NCBI GenBank assembly: GCA_012270065.1
Contig: JAAXJB010000039.1
Span: 159,924 to 213,449, forward strand
Direction of reading: 5' to 3'
Origin: Rubripirellula sp.
GTDB lineage: Bacteria; Planctomycetota; Planctomycetia; Pirellulales; Pirellulaceae
Length of the DNA stretch: 53,526 nt
The position numbers and the translations under genes are program-made. Numbering within the stretch: position 1 is the first letter of the stretch; each line of letters starts with the position of its first letter. The notes under the pieces are model-generated. The model saw nothing but the letters and a program-made list of their open reading frames with translations, was not told where the DNA came from and made no database searches. Shown piece by piece: positions 1-8,507 of the stretch.

Positions 1-3000
1 TCAACCGAAGGCGAAGCCAGCGTCAGCGTCAGTGCCGAAACATCATCGTCCTCAATGAGTATTGTCTGTTGTGCAAAGTCGTACCCATTTGCAATGGCAG
101 TGAAAGTAACTGGACGCGCATTATCGGAAACGAAATCGTCGATGATTTCCCAAACCACACCAACAGACGATTCACCGGCAGGAATGACAACATTCGACTG
201 AACAACCGCTTCGGAATGATCGGACGTGTACAACTGAACCAGCAGATCATCAGTCTGGTTGATTGAGTTTCTCGTCACTGTCACTTGGGGCTGTGCTTCA
301 TCGTCCTCGAACTTGATATTGTCCAGCGCAAAGTACCCGGGTGTGTTCATGCCGTATTGACCGATGTCTGACGACACCAGACCGAAGGTCAAGGTGGTTG
401 CATCGCCAATTGAGGAGACGTCAACACTGCTCCAGACATCAACAATGTAATCGAGGCTCTGATCCGCAAATCGGAAGTCAGCCAATGGGAACTCGACACT
501 CCCAATCGACAGACCATTTGCATCAAAACCCTCGATTGTGAGAATAAAAAAGTCAGGATCATCTCCTGACGCCCCACCGAACTTTTTGGCTCCGAAGGAA
601 TCACCTTCGCGCATCGACAAAGCAGCGTAGGTTGTATTTGTGATATCCAGACTACTGAACGGACCAACCTGTGATGGGTCTCGGGTTATCGTGGGCACTG
701 AAAACCCCGAGTAGGCATAGCCCACCAGATAAGTATCTGACTCCACCGCACCACCGCCCGTGAAGCTGCTGTACTGGTTCAGATAACCCCTGGTTGTTAC
801 ATCGGTCGTATTGGAATAGGCCCAACCAGTCCAACTACCATAGCTCGGGTTGTATTCGTTATTGAAAGAAAGCCCAGCAGCGGAAAACCCACCCGCACTG
901 TCGGCACCATTGTACGCAGATTCAGGTGCCAGCCGTTGCCCCAGCAACTCAAAACCTTCCGTTGGTTTGGCTTCCTGCTCGGAGAATTCCGACTGCGTGA
1001 ATGAGAAACCCAACGCAGGCGTGTCATTGTCCAAAACGAACAATGTGTCGCTACCTTCTTCATAGCCACCAGCATTTGCATTGATCAACACGGTCACATC
1101 AAGGTGATCGACATCATCTTCTGGAGCAGTGATCTCGAAAGAAGCAGTCAACTCTCCGGCAGGGATGACAACGGGTGACGAAAAGCTCAGTCTTCCGTTA
1201 ATCGAAGCAGTTAAATCAACCGTCAGTGCCTCATGGGGAACTGCGTCATTCCGCATCACTGAACCGGAGACAGTGCCACCTTCATCGATCTGGTTCGCAG
1301 AGAATTCCAGCGTTAGTCTCAACGGATCATCATCCACGATCTCCAGAGTTCTCTCAGTTTCCGCGTAGCCATCTGCTTGAACACGGATCACGATGTCCCG
1401 GTTACCGTCCGCGCTGGCGTTGTCAACAACACCAATCGGAAAATCAACGTGCTGTACACCGGCAGGGATGACAACACTGGTCGGCAGAATTGCCTGCGAC
1501 TCATCCACGGGCTCAATGGTGAATTCAATCGCTTCGGTGGAATCCCCTCCGATGCGAGTCAAACGGGCAGTCGTTGCATGATCACCATCGTTCTCGTGCA
1601 CTGACGTGTCCTGAATGTCCAATGCAACAACCGGTGTCAGCATGACGATGTCATCCACCGCAAAGTAACTTGGGGTGTTCATGCCAAAAACACCTACATC
1701 CGAGGAACTCAGGGAAAATGACAAACTCCTCGCACTCGAAACCGGCCCCAAATCGACTGTGATCCAGTCATCAAGGATGTAGTCCTGTGTGTTATCAGAG
1801 AAACGGTAATCCGCCAGAAAGACGTCCACACTCCCAACGGGCTGCCCTGTGGCGTCCAATCCTTCGATGGTTAACGTAAAAAAGTCCTGATCATCACCAG
1901 AATCACCACCAAACTTCTTGGCAAACGAGTCGCCCAAGAGCATCGATAAAGCCGCATAGGTGGTGTTCGTTACAGCGAGAGAACCAAAGGACCGTAAATC
2001 ATCATCATCGCGAGTGATCAAAGGCAGGTCATAAAAATCACCTTGAGAAGCAAAAGCAACTCCAAACGTGGCAGAACCATCTGCACCGACACCGGGATAC
2101 GCACTGAACTGATTCAAATAACCAGCAGTTACCGTATCCGTCTTGTTGGAGTATGCCCATTGATTCCATGAGTCAAAATCAACCGAGTAAGCATTATTGA
2201 AAGTCAGTGATTCGGATCGAAAATCTCCCAGAACCACGACGTCATCATAAGGCCCGGTAACAATGGTGCCATCCGGATCAGGACCGTTGAAATAATCCTG
2301 GGGATCCAATCCGGCACCAACATCTTCAAAATCCACCAGATCACGTTCGAACTCGATCTGGTTCAAAACACCTATTCCGTCAAGATCGAATCCAGCACTA
2401 CCTTCTGTTGGGCTTGGATCATAGATCACGTCTCCACTTGAATCCAAAGCTGAGCCATCTCCCACGACGTCGATCAGGCGAACATGTGTTACAGCTGCGG
2501 TATTCAACAGTGGGCTGACATCCCGCAAATCTTCAAGATCAAAGGGCGTGCCTTGTCCTCGACGGTATTTGCCAGCAAGATTATGAACATTGGTTGGGTC
2601 AACGGCTCCAAAAGAACCCACTGGTGATGACGTCAGCGAATCGTTGTCAAACCGGAAGAAATTCACACCATCTGAAGACACCTCTACATAGGCAAGTTCA
2701 AGAAAAGTATCACTGAAACTGTTCTCAAAAACGGCGAAATCGCTGCCAAAGCCATCCCGAAGGGGTGAATCAAAAGTCAGGGTTATCTGTCCATTTCGTC
2801 CAAGGGTAACCGCATCGGACGTTGTTCCTTCAGCCGGCCCCAAGGCTTTCATGGGCTGTTGAAAAGTTACGTCGACATGGGACCCGGGCTGATAGTCCTG
2901 ATAGCCACTGGCCCATCCGATGAACGCTGCGTCATCATTTGCAATCGCGGTCGAACCTGCTTGTCCCGCGGCTGGAGCATAGGGACCTGCAAGCAGCCTG

Positions 3001-3098
3001 CGATCTTCCAGCTGCTCCGCCAACATTTTTCTTTTCACTGTGTTTTTCATAAGACGGTTCCCACTATCTCCTGTCAAACTCAATCGCAGTCGCTTCAT
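1..3098 (-). CDS. Giant LEPR-XLL secreted protein with two DUF4465 domains (C-terminus beyond window)
   Basis: An open frame of 1032 codons runs off the left edge without a stop. The ATG at 3098 overlaps the upstream pseudopilin stop as ATGA; an in-frame ATG at 3050 is an alternative start. Residues about 28-38 (EQLEDRRLLAG) match the planctomycete LEPR-XLL signature after a short basic N-terminus. Residues about 53-240 form a beta-rich domain (GFGSDFAVFEN, later GFDLDGIG) of the kind seen in bacterial surface proteins. DUF4465-like domains lie at about 279-486 (FLADYRF, SSSDVGVFGMNTPSYFAVDD) and 737-925 (PLADFRF, SSDIGQYGMNTPGYFALDN). Calx-beta-like segments (for example TILIEDDDVSALTLTLASP) follow each. 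The gene lies downstream of a cobalamin riboswitch, so expression is probably controlled by B12. From memory, DUF4465 proteins occur in B12 loci of Bacteroidetes; a role in cobamide capture is an inference. Domain assignments come from reading, not a search. Confidence 0.85.
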   Translation of the reverse strand, partial: MKRLRLSLTGDSGNRLMKNTVKRKMLAEQLEDRRLLAGPYAPAAGQAGSTAIANDDAAFIGWASGYQDYQPGSHVDVTFQQPMKALGPAEGTTSDAVTLGRNGQITLTFDSPLRDGFGSDFAVFENSFSDTFLELAYVEVSSDGVNFFRFDNDSLTSSPVGSFGAVDPTNVHNLAGKYRRGQGTPFDLEDLRDVSPLLNTAAVTHVRLIDVVGDGSALDSSGDVIYDPSPTEGSAGFDLDGIGVLNQIEFERDLVDFEDVGAGLDPQDYFNGPDPDGTIVTGPYDDVVVLGDFRSESLTFNNAYSVDFDSWNQWAYSNKTDTVTAGYLNQFSAYPGVGADGSATFGVAFASQGDFYDLPLITRDDDDLRSFGSLAVTNTTYAALSMLLGDSFAKKFGGDSGDDQDFFTLTIEGLDATGQPVGSVDVFLADYRFSDNTQDYILDDWITVDLGPVSSARSLSFSLSSSDVGVFGMNTPSYFAVDDIVMLTPVVALDIQDTSVHENDGDHATTARLTRIGGDSTEAIEFTIEPVDESQAILPTSVVIPAGVQHVDFPIGVVDNASADGNRDIVIRVQADGYAETERTLEIVDDDPLRLTLEFSANQIDEGGTVSGSVMRNDAVPHEALTVDLTASINGRLSFSSPVVIPAGELTASFEITAPEDDVDHLDVTVLINANAGGYEEGSDTLFVLDNDTPALGFSFTQSEFSEQEAKPTEGFELLGQRLAPESAYNGADSAGGFSAAGLSFNNEYNPSYGSWTGWAYSNTTDVTTRGYLNQYSSFTGGGAVESDTYLVGYAYSGFSVPTITRDPSQVGPFSSLDITNTTYAALSMREGDSFGAKKFGGASGDDPDFFILTIEGFDANGLSIGSVEFPLADFRFADQSLDYIVDVWSSVDVSSIGDATTLTFGLVSSDIGQYGMNTPGYFALDNIKFEDDEAQPQVTVTRNSINQTDDLLVQLYTSDHSEAVVQSNVVIPAGESSVGVVWEIIDDFVSDNARPVTFTAIANGYDFAQQTILIEDDDVSALTLTLASPSV

Positions 3099-3904
3099 CG
3101 TTTCAGATCCGGTGTATTTTCATTTCCATTTCTTGTGCAAATCGCAGCCAACAAAACCAGTTCCATGCTCTCATTCATGAACACAACCGAACCATCTGCA
3201 AAGAGACCGTTGGCACCCTGCGGATGCATACTTCTGATATCGTTTTCGAACGAAGGTGCACGATTGATTGGAAAGGCCTGATCGAACAGGTTCCAGGCGT
3301 TGATCCACTGGCCATCACGAAAATTGGCATCCTCAGAGATCATCAGTGTTCTCGACAGACCATCGGTAACATCACGAAAACGAATCGCTTGATCGTGTAT
3401 CAACACACCACGAGGTGGATAATTCGTTGTGAGTATCCTCTCTCCATAAATTCCGCCATAATCGGTTGCTCCCTTGCCGCGGTTGAGCACTTGTGGTCGT
3501 GACGTACTTGGACAGAGATACGTTTCGATCGGGGTAGCAGCTGCCTCGGCATTGACTGGGTGATCAAACGCGTAATTAAAATCAATTTGTGAATAAACTG
3601 CCGGTTGCTCAAGGAATGGCAGTACCATCGCTGACCAGGCGATCTGCTTTCCCCGCGGCGTCTCCGGACGCACTTCGATTCCACCAGGAGGCAGCTTTCG
3701 AAAAGCCGCATGGTAATTGTGCAACGCGATTCCAATTTGATGCAGATGATTCTGACACTGCATACGGCGTGCGGTCTCACGAACTGCCTGAATCGCCGGT
3801 AGCAAGAGTCCGATCAGCAAGCCGATGATCGCGACCACGACCATCAATTCAACGACGGTAAACCCTGATCGCGCGGTCGTTCCGGGTTGCTTGCAGCGGC
3901 TCAT
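3095..3904 (-). CDS. DUF1559 family pseudopilin (H-X9-DG protein)
   Basis: This 269-residue protein begins with a type IV pilin-like prepilin signal: after a short polar leader, SGFTVVELMVVVAIIGLLIG fits the G/F-T-x-x-E cleavage motif followed by a hydrophobic helix. The DUF1559 core follows (RRMQCQNHLHQIGIALHNYH). Near the C-terminus HPQGANGLFADG gives the H-X9-DG motif. I chose the ATG at 3904 because GGGAG lies 5 nt upstream; a GTG at 3949 would add 15 residues but lacks a good ribosome site. The stop overlaps the ATG of the downstream giant gene (ATGA), so the two are probably co-translated. The cobalamin riboswitch lies 174 nt upstream. DUF1559 proteins are greatly expanded in planctomycetes and are thought to be secreted or assembled through a type II/IV pilus-like route; their specific role is unknown. 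Confidence 0.92.
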   Translation of the reverse strand: MSRCKQPGTTARSGFTVVELMVVVAIIGLLIGLLLPAIQAVRETARRMQCQNHLHQIGIALHNYHAAFRKLPPGGIEVRPETPRGKQIAWSAMVLPFLEQPAVYSQIDFNYAFDHPVNAEAAATPIETYLCPSTSRPQVLNRGKGATDYGGIYGERILTTNYPPRGVLIHDQAIRFRDVTDGLSRTLMISEDANFRDGQWINAWNLFDQAFPINRAPSFENDIRSMHPQGANGLFADGSVVFMNESMELVLLAAICTRNGNENTPDLKR

Positions 3905-4078
3905 CGACACTCCCGTTGCGCAAACGCCTTGCCCACCAAAACCTATCACCGCATTCAGGTGGAAATAATGATCAATTCAAACTACAAGCCTAAGCAGTGA
4001 TGACTGCACATTGCCCTCATGGCAACTCAGCTTTGGCACGGACCTCACCCAAGAAAGTCACATCGCACCCGGTTGTGT
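3905..4078 (-). promoter_or_regulatory. Leader between riboswitch and DUF1559 gene
   Basis: The 174-nt leader holds only a weak 5-bp hairpin (TTGCC/GGCAA, 4025-4011) without a following T run. The ribosome site GGGAG sits just before the ATG at 3904. No anti-terminator/terminator pair is apparent, so the expression platform is either translational or Rho-dependent, or lies in pairing not visible by eye. Confidence 0.4.
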
Positions 4079-4301
4079 GGTAGGTCTTCTGACTTCCGAT
4101 GGGTCCATCGCACTGCCTTCTCGTGAGTCAAGCCGGCAGCACTTTGCTGCAAGACCTTTCCTCTACAATGGCTCAGAGAGAATGCGATATCTGACGGGAG
4201 AACTCTCCTGTCACATCGGTCACAGCGGCCGGGCCGTCCCGGGGTTTCACCGGAGTTCCCTGTACACGCGTTCGCTCTTGCGATACGCGTCACCACCAAC
4301 C
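4079..4301 (-). ncRNA. Cobalamin (B12) riboswitch
   Basis: Read on the minus strand, the conserved core appears in order. GGTTGGT (4301-4295) is the 5' closing strand. GGGAACTCCGGTGAAA with CCCCGGGACGG and GCCGCTGTGA (4260-4220) matches the family core. A GAGCCATTG/AGGAAAGGT block lies near 4173-4152, and a B12 box AGTCAGAAGACCTACC (4094-4079) compares well with the AGCCAGGAGACCTGCC consensus. The terminal strand pairs with GGTTGGT except for one mismatch. Size (about 223 nt) and order fit RF00174. A promoter lies just upstream and the DUF1559 start is 174 nt downstream. I see no intrinsic terminator in the leader, so the mode of control is unclear. This family normally turns genes off when adenosylcobalamin is abundant. 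Confidence 0.93.
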
Positions 4302-4314
4302 GTATTGGCTGCAG

Positions 4315-4343
4315 AGCGTAACTACCGCATCTTAACGTGTCAA
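4315..4343 (-). promoter_or_regulatory. Sigma70-type promoter for the B12 riboswitch transcript
   Basis: A perfect -35 box TTGACA (4343-4338) is followed by a 17-nt spacer and TACGCT (4320-4315), which keeps the key T, A and final T of the -10 box. The predicted transcription start near 4308 falls just before the riboswitch begins. Confidence 0.6.
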
Positions 4344-4519
4344 ACACCCAAGCCGGCTCTTTGCATGTCTTTTCAGCTCGTCATTGCCGCAACAAGGGTC
4401 GAAAGCGACAATTCCTGACGCAATAGCAGCCAACCGATGCTGAATTTTTTTCGGTAACATCATGGCATGAGCCTTCATGCCTGTTCTTCACTGTCCGTTC
4501 CGAGTGATTCTCCAACGCC

Positions 4520-5284
4520 ATGCTCAATCGATGCCAAATCGTTCTGCCTGCCCGCCTTGCTTCCTCACGCCTCAAAGAAAAGCTCCTACTCAAAGCGGGT
4601 GGAAAGAGCATCCTCCATCATACGTACGAAGCGGCATCACGGGTCTCATTGGATGCAAATGTGGTAGTTGCTGTGGATGACCCAAGACTGGCTCAAGAGG
4701 TCGAGTCTTTTGGCGGACGGTGGCTGATGACGAGTGAAAACTGCGCAAGCGGAACGGACCGACTTGCCGAAGTCGCAGATGCCTTTCCTGAGACTGAGAT
4801 TTTCATCAACGTTCAAGCGGATGAACCAGAAATCAACCCCGTGACGGTCGAACTGGTTGCCAAGACGCTGCTTGATCACCCTGATGCGGAAATAGCTACG
4901 GCTGGCACGCCCATCCGCCATGAAGACCAGCTGCACGATCCTGCCTGCGTCAAAATTCTCGTTTCAGAAAGGGAAGGGCAGAGAAGGGCAGTCTACTTCA
5001 GTCGAGCTGCCATTCCGTATGTGCGAGATGGTATTGACGCCTCATTGTTCAATGCCCATCCGCCCATTTTCTGGCACCACATTGGACTCTATGCGTATCG
5101 ACGCGATTTCCTTTCCTGGTTTGCATCGCAATCTCCCAGCCGATTCGAGCAACTTGAAAAGTTGGAGCAACTGCGAGCCATTGAAGCCGGAAAAAAAATC
5201 GTTGTCGCGTTGGTCGATGCTGCGACCTCCGGGATTGATACAACGGACGATTTTCAACGCTTCAAGCAAAAATTTGAGCGTTGA
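4520..5284 (+). CDS. kdsB: 3-deoxy-manno-octulosonate cytidylyltransferase (CMP-Kdo synthetase)
   Basis: This 254-residue protein matches the usual KdsB length. The enzyme activates Kdo with CTP to give CMP-Kdo for lipopolysaccharide inner core synthesis in the cytoplasm. Recognisable motifs are the N-terminal nucleotide loop PARLASSRLKEKLL, the NVQADEPEI block (family usually NVQGDEP), HHIGLYAYRRDFL, and EQLEKLEQLRAIEAG near the C-terminus. The ATG at 4520 places the loop at the expected distance from the N-terminus; no strong Shine-Dalgarno is visible. A 7-bp hairpin (4464-4481) lies in the region upstream. The gene is transcribed away from the B12-regulated unit. The CTP synthase gene lies 740 nt downstream on the same strand and makes its substrate. 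The presence of kdsB implies LPS-type outer membrane glycolipid. Confidence 0.95.
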   Translation: MLNRCQIVLPARLASSRLKEKLLLKAGGKSILHHTYEAASRVSLDANVVVAVDDPRLAQEVESFGGRWLMTSENCASGTDRLAEVADAFPETEIFINVQADEPEINPVTVELVAKTLLDHPDAEIATAGTPIRHEDQLHDPACVKILVSEREGQRRAVYFSRAAIPYVRDGIDASLFNAHPPIFWHHIGLYAYRRDFLSWFASQSPSRFEQLEKLEQLRAIEAGKKIVVALVDAATSGIDTTDDFQRFKQKFER

Positions 5285-6024
5285 TGTTGATACAGCATCT
5301 CAACTGGAAAGCTGAACATCACTTGATTTTGACCGGAGCGCGCAATCGCCGAACACACCATTGCCCCTGAAATCCGGAAGCCGGAACCTCAAAGCCAATG
5401 CGATCACTACACCGGCTACCAAACGGGTATTTCCCGGATCCGTATTTGAAAGTTTGCGTCGTCAATCCCACGTAAGAACTGCGATGATATCGCGCCGGTT
5501 TTGCAGCCCTCGTTCCGTGCAAGCAACCAAAGTGCAAATCCAGAGCGGAACAGGAATCAAGATTTTTCGACGATGAAGGACTCCCTGTTCGTCAACTCCG
5601 AGCAGGTAGAATCAGAAGTTTTCCGTCGTGGAATGAACGAAAGTCCCAATTCCGGGGATCACAAGGGGAAAGACAAACACGTTGAACCAGGAACTCGTCA
5701 GAAAACAGGTGGAAGCCGGGATTTCCAACAAGCTTGACGTCATGCCCTCTGGAAACAGAAAAGCGTCACCTTGTGAATTCATGATCCCTCTGGCGGTCGG
5801 CGACACTCCAGCCAGCGTCACCAAGGGAGAGTTCAGACTCCGATATTTGCCGCAAAAAACGTGTTTTTTTCGATTCAAGCGGTATCGCTGCCCAGCTCCA
5901 TGTCAAAAAAATGCCTGAAAGGCTCTCTGGGGACTCCAACCGGGCTGGATGTGATCATCCCATTCAAGAAACTGCCAATCGCAGACACTTCCGAAATCAT
6001 GGAAGCATGGTATGATCCCATTCC
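5285..6024 (+). other. Non-coding stretch between kdsB and pyrG
   Basis: About 740 nt without a convincing gene. Short open frames on both strands (for example 5319-5537 and 5612-5878, minus) lack recognisable motifs, overlap each other and have no clear ribosome sites. An A/T-only palindrome near 5854-5870 could act as a weak bidirectional terminator. The last 15 nt contain the candidate pyrG promoter. Confidence 0.5.
6011..6016 (+). promoter_or_regulatory. Candidate -10 box for a leaderless pyrG transcript
   Basis: TATGAT (5 of 6 consensus) lies 8 nt before the pyrG ATG, so transcription would begin at or next to the start codon. A weak -35 match (TTCCGA, 5989-5994) sits 16 nt upstream. 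There is no Shine-Dalgarno before the ATG, which agrees with leaderless translation. Confidence 0.4.
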
Positions 6025-7674
6025 ATGACGAAACATATCTTTGTAACAGGCGGCGTGGTCAGTTCCCTTGGCAAAGGCTTAACCAGCGCATCGATTGGGA
6101 TGTTACTGGAACAGCGTGGGCTCCGCGTCCGGATGCAGAAACTGGATCCCTACATCAATGTCGATCCAGGCACGATGAGTCCATACCAGCACGGCGAGGT
6201 TTATGTGCTGGATGATGGGAGTGAAACGGATCTTGATCTGGGACACTACGAACGATTTACCTCTGGCGCACTCACTCGCGACTGCAACTATACAACTGGT
6301 CAGATCTACCTCTCAGTCATTGAGAAAGAGAGGAAGGGGCAATTTCTGGGAAAGACAGTTCAGGTCATTCCTCACATCACCAACGAGATAAAGTCTGTCA
6401 TCAAGCGGATGGGTGGCGATGATGTTGATGTCGTCATCACCGAAATTGGTGGAACGGTGGGTGACATTGAAAGTCTGCCCTTTCTCGAGGCGATTCGACA
6501 GTTCTCTCTCGACGTCGGACGAGAGAATTGTTTGTACATGCATTTGACGTTGGTGCCATATCTGAAGGCAGCCGATGAACTGAAGACGAAGCCAACACAA
6601 CACTCCGTAGGGCAGCTTCGGGAAATTGGTATTCAGCCTGATGTTCTTGTCTGTCGTTGCGAACACTCCATCAGTAGGGAAGACCGCGAAAAAATTGCTT
6701 TGTTCTGCAACGTTCCATCGGAAGCGGTAATCGAGGAAAAGGACAAAGACTTTTCAATCTATGAGGTGCCGCTGTCTCTGGTTGAAAACAAACTGGACGA
6801 GCTAATCGTAAAAAAACTTGGCTTGGTGACCGCGCAAGACCTGGATATCACACCATGGACTGACTTGCTGCACGGACTGCGGAATCCAAGGCATGAAATA
6901 TCGATTGCCGTGGTAGGCAAATATGCAGAGCACAAAGATGCCTACAAATCCATTTACGAGGCAATCGACCATGCCGGAATGCATCACCAGACCCAGATAC
7001 GGATTGGTCGAATCCAGAGCGCAGACATAGAACGAGAGGGTGCCGAGCGTCTGCTTAGTGGATACCACGGCGTACTTGTACCGGGCGGTTTCGGCGAGCG
7101 GGGAATCGAAGGGAAAGTTCAAGCCATTCGCTTTGCAAGAGAGCGAGGTATACCTTTCTTCGGCATCTGCCTCGGAATGCAGTGTGCGGTCATTGAATAC
7201 GGGCGACAGGTCGTGGGGCTGGAGGGCGCTCACTCAAGTGAATTTGACAAGGACACAAGACATCCTGTGATTTGTTTGCTTGACGAACAGCAGAATATCA
7301 CGCAAATGGGTGGCACGATGCGATTGGGTTCCCAACCTTCCGTGCTGGATCTCAACAGCATCGCCGGCAAAGCTTATGACGCTGAAAATATCGATGAGCG
7401 TCATCGCCACCGATACGAGTTCAACAATCAATACCGGCAACAATTTGAAGCGAATGGATTGAGGTTCGCTGGAACCAGCCCCAATGGTGGTCTGGTTGAA
7501 ATCGTTGAGATTCCCGACCATCCCTGGTTTGTTGCAGTTCAATTCCACCCCGAATTTAAAAGCAAACCGCTGAAAGCCCATCCGCTCTTCGCGGGATTCG
7601 TCGGTGCAGCTATTGAGCGTCGCTCAGAAAAGCAGACTAGCGATGAAGCTTCCCCTGTTGCCCAACCACGCTGA
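6025..7674 (+). CDS. pyrG: CTP synthase
   Basis: The 549-residue protein aminates UTP to CTP with ATP and glutamine-derived ammonia, the last step of de novo pyrimidine nucleotide synthesis. The N-terminal synthetase domain (about 1-270) starts with [18 protein letters not shown], carrying the ATP loop, then [20 protein letters not shown]. The C-terminal class I glutamine amidotransferase domain has the nucleophile in GICLGMQ (Cys382) and the rest of the triad in FHPEF (His508, Glu510). Length and motif spacing are normal and all key residues are present. A hyphenated inverted repeat 25 nt after the stop may terminate the transcript. The gene sits between kdsB, which consumes CTP, and a DUF1844 gene. 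Confidence 0.98.
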   Translation: MTKHIFVTGGVVSSLGKGLTSASIGMLLEQRGLRVRMQKLDPYINVDPGTMSPYQHGEVYVLDDGSETDLDLGHYERFTSGALTRDCNYTTGQIYLSVIEKERKGQFLGKTVQVIPHITNEIKSVIKRMGGDDVDVVITEIGGTVGDIESLPFLEAIRQFSLDVGRENCLYMHLTLVPYLKAADELKTKPTQHSVGQLREIGIQPDVLVCRCEHSISREDREKIALFCNVPSEAVIEEKDKDFSIYEVPLSLVENKLDELIVKKLGLVTAQDLDITPWTDLLHGLRNPRHEISIAVVGKYAEHKDAYKSIYEAIDHAGMHHQTQIRIGRIQSADIEREGAERLLSGYHGVLVPGGFGERGIEGKVQAIRFARERGIPFFGICLGMQCAVIEYGRQVVGLEGAHSSEFDKDTRHPVICLLDEQQNITQMGGTMRLGSQPSVLDLNSIAGKAYDAENIDERHRHRYEFNNQYRQQFEANGLRFAGTSPNGGLVEIVEIPDHPWFVAVQFHPEFKSKPLKAHPLFAGFVGAAIERRSEKQTSDEASPVAQPR

Positions 7675-7699
7675 AAACCGCATGCGTGCAAGCGAGATG

Positions 7700-7750
7700 A
7701 AGCCTCAATCGGCATTTCGAACCGGGAACAGGTTCCATTGATTGAGGCTT
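7700..7750. repeat. Inverted repeat after pyrG, possible terminator
   Basis: An 11-bp perfect inverted repeat (7700-7710 AAGCCTCAATC with 7740-7750 GATTGAGGCTT) encloses a second 5-bp hairpin (GAACC 7719-7723 with GGTTC 7731-7735). This gives a stacked two-stem structure. There is no T run, so it is not a classical intrinsic terminator. It could stabilise or end the pyrG mRNA. Confidence 0.5.
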
Positions 7751-7924
7751 GCAGGGGCAAGACTGTCATGGACTAATTCTTGCGGGCAGAGCCCCACATC
7801 GGCCAAACCCCACATCCGCCATCAGTTAACAAGAAAACAATCATCCCGCACATTGAAACCGGGCAACCCAAGGGCATGCCCACGAATCACTCACTTTCGT
7901 CACCTGTTAAATTGCGAGCGAAAC

Positions 7925-8362
7925 ATGAACGCGGCTGAAACTCCAGAAGAAGAAAACGGTCAGGACAACATCGAGCCAAAAATCGAAGTTGACGATGACT
8001 GGAAAGAACAAGTTGCAACTGAAAAAGCAAGTGACACCATCCAACAGGATGATCCTCAGCCAGCTACAAGCTCAAGTGATTCAGAAAAGGCAGAGTCCTC
8101 GGAATCCACTCCGGAACCACCGCCTGCTTCATTCTCCGTTCTGGTGACCATGCTTTTTACTCAGGCAATGGCGATGCTTGGCCAGATGCCGGACCCGAAC
8201 ACGGGAGAGGCGAAAGTGAACAAGCCATTCGCCAAGCACTACATCGACACACTGGAAATGCTTGAGATGAAAACAAAAGGCAATCTCGATGAGCAGGAAA
8301 CAGCCATGCTCAATGAAGCACTCCATGCTTTGCGAATGATGTATGTCGACACCCGCAACTGA
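7925..8362 (+). CDS. DUF1844 domain protein
   Basis: A 145-residue acidic protein. Residues 1-75 are low-complexity and rich in Glu, Asp, Ser and Pro, and are probably disordered. Residues about 80-140 carry the DUF1844 pattern: SFSVLVTMLFTQAMAMLG, then IDTLEMLEMKTKGNLDEQE and a C-terminal helix ALHALRMMYVD. I chose the ATG at 7925; the upstream frame to 7742 reads through the inverted repeat region and has no conserved character. DUF1844 proteins are widespread in planctomycetes and other bacteria, usually as small cytoplasmic proteins of unknown function. Nothing in the neighbourhood fixes its role. Confidence 0.85.
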   Translation: MNAAETPEEENGQDNIEPKIEVDDDWKEQVATEKASDTIQQDDPQPATSSSDSEKAESSESTPEPPPASFSVLVTMLFTQAMAMLGQMPDPNTGEAKVNKPFAKHYIDTLEMLEMKTKGNLDEQETAMLNEALHALRMMYVDTRN

Positions 8363-8420
8363 TGTCCAACCACCGAGGCTGAGCATGTCGGGACAGCCGC
8401 CTGCAGAAATGGCATCGGTT

Positions 8421-8448
8421 GTCGACGTGCATCAGTCGACGTGCATCA
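8421..8448. repeat. Two-copy 14-bp direct tandem repeat
   Basis: GTCGACGTGCATCA occurs twice in direct succession (8421-8434 and 8435-8448), between the convergent DUF1844 and epimerase genes. It is probably a small tandem duplication; no function is apparent. Confidence 0.7.
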
Positions 8449-8507
8449 GATGGTTGCTACACCACCTGGTTGATTGGGCTGCGAGCAATTCCAATTCGCA
8501 GGACCTG

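Noticed and set aside
4045-4418. Overlapping open frames on both strands before kdsB
   Set aside because: They lie on the riboswitch and its promoter; the sequence is explained by RNA structure and the translations show no motif.
5854-5870. Intrinsic terminator
   Set aside because: The palindrome is almost only A/T with a 2-nt loop, too weak to call.
5319-5878. Two short minus-strand frames (5319-5537, 5612-5878) between kdsB and pyrG
   Set aside because: No recognised motif, no ribosome site, and competing frames on the other strand; not supportable as genes.
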